Shown here piece by piece: positions 63,686 through 64,000 of a DNA stretch of 64,000 nt. Positions within the stretch are counted from its first letter, which is position 1. Each line of letters opens with the position of its first letter. The notes beneath the pieces are model-generated. The model worked only from the letters and a program-made list of their open reading frames with translations. It was not told the origin of the DNA and did not search any database. The translations under genes and the position numbers were made by a program. Source of the stretch: Prevotella multiformis DSM 16608 (lineage in GTDB: Bacteria > Bacteroidota > Bacteroidia > Bacteroidales > Bacteroidaceae); contig NZ_GL872283.1 in assembly GCF_000191065.1 (NCBI RefSeq), forward strand, positions 665,053-729,052. Direction: 5' to 3'.

Positions 63686-64000
63686 CTACCAACTGTTCTG
63701 ATTCTTATTTCTTTGCAAATATACGCAAAATCGCACTTACAGACAAGCGGTAATGCCGTTTTTTTATCTTCCTGTTTTGAGGTCCGGCTGTTTTACGCAG
63801 TCGTTTGCGGGATGGATTTCAGGAGGGGATGTCCGTTGCAGGGCAGGGGAGTCATGGGCTGTCGGGTGATTAAAATTTGTTAAATACCATGGGCGTGATA
63901 AGTATTCGTCCGCATCAGGTTGTTTGGTATATAGATGGCGGCAGAATCGGTCCATCCGGCTATGTACCATGCTGCCCGCCGTCGTCCCGTCCTGTTGCGG
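63686..64000. other. region upstream of the RM operon, to window end
   Basis: A -7 box (TATATTTG, minus strand 63723-63716) lies about 31 bases before the HTH gene. I see no supported gene in 63740-64000; short frames exist on both strands but resemble nothing. Confidence 0.5.
63716..63723 (-). promoter_or_regulatory. -7 box of the restriction-modification operon
   Basis: TATATTTG fits TAnnTTTG. A well-spaced -33 TTTG is not evident. Confidence 0.5.

Noticed and set aside
63764..63970. 68-codon minus-strand frame at the window end
   Set aside because: No resemblance to any protein and no promoter or ribosome-binding support.

Overview
The window looks like chromosome from a Bacteroidales species, most likely Prevotellaceae. 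The evidence is promoters of the Bacteroidetes type (TTTG, 19-20 bp, TAnnTTTG), a type IX secretion translocon gene (sprA), a GLPGLI protein with its outer-membrane partner, BspA-type leucine-rich repeats, and DUF4840, DUF3316, DUF3822 and DUF6078 proteins. Most genes are moderately GC-rich; a few islands are clearly AT-rich and look acquired. Layout: 1-3960 is accessory DNA with the end of a VirE/DUF3874 mobile-element protein, a Fic pseudogene and an AT-rich pair of overlapping genes (PIN-like protein plus membrane protein). 4127-8227 holds an alpha-L-fucosidase, two exported proteins and an S41 protease. A tRNA-Leu(TAG) with its own promoter and terminator follows at 8483-8564, then a 600-bp non-coding repeat, then sprA and ruvA. 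17.7-20.9 kb is a second accessory patch with a truncated HU-like gene, a membrane protein, a frameshifted dinD and an AlkD-like HEAT protein. 21.1-25.8 kb carries cell-envelope genes (ddh, PH-domain protein, PBP4-type peptidase, MscS channel, lipoprotein). 25.8-27.5 kb is an ATPase/DUF4276 pair resembling anti-phage modules. 28.9-33.5 kb holds etfB, etfA and an acyl-CoA dehydrogenase, with a DUF559 nuclease-like gene inside the cluster. 33.9-44.2 kb is housekeeping: dnaG, a TPR protein, cardiolipin synthase, rsmD, DUF3822, merR and alaS. 45-48 kb has a BlaI repressor, a BlaR1-like metallopeptidase fused to a TonB C-terminal domain, a TPR protein and a probable structured small RNA. 49.8-60.5 kb is an outer-membrane protein region with three TonB-dependent-receptor-like barrels, a GLPGLI protein and an LRR protein. 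61-63.7 kb is a BsuBI/PstI-type restriction-modification operon. How the genes work together: housekeeping blocks alternate with envelope genes and with small accessory modules that look defensive (PIN/membrane pair, membrane/DinD/AlkD cluster, ATPase/DUF4276 pair, PstI-like RM). The most unusual signal is non-coding. At least seven intergenic loci carry short arrays of tandem units with a 22-bp pitch: 8923-9054, 17865-18040, 28239-28319, 33662-33746, 39705-39788, 54861-54992 and 60898-60994. Four share one related sequence, two share a second palindrome, and one has a third palindrome. Two of the arrays sit inside 600-bp elements that have inverted terminal repeats, and one of these elements has a likely target-site duplication.
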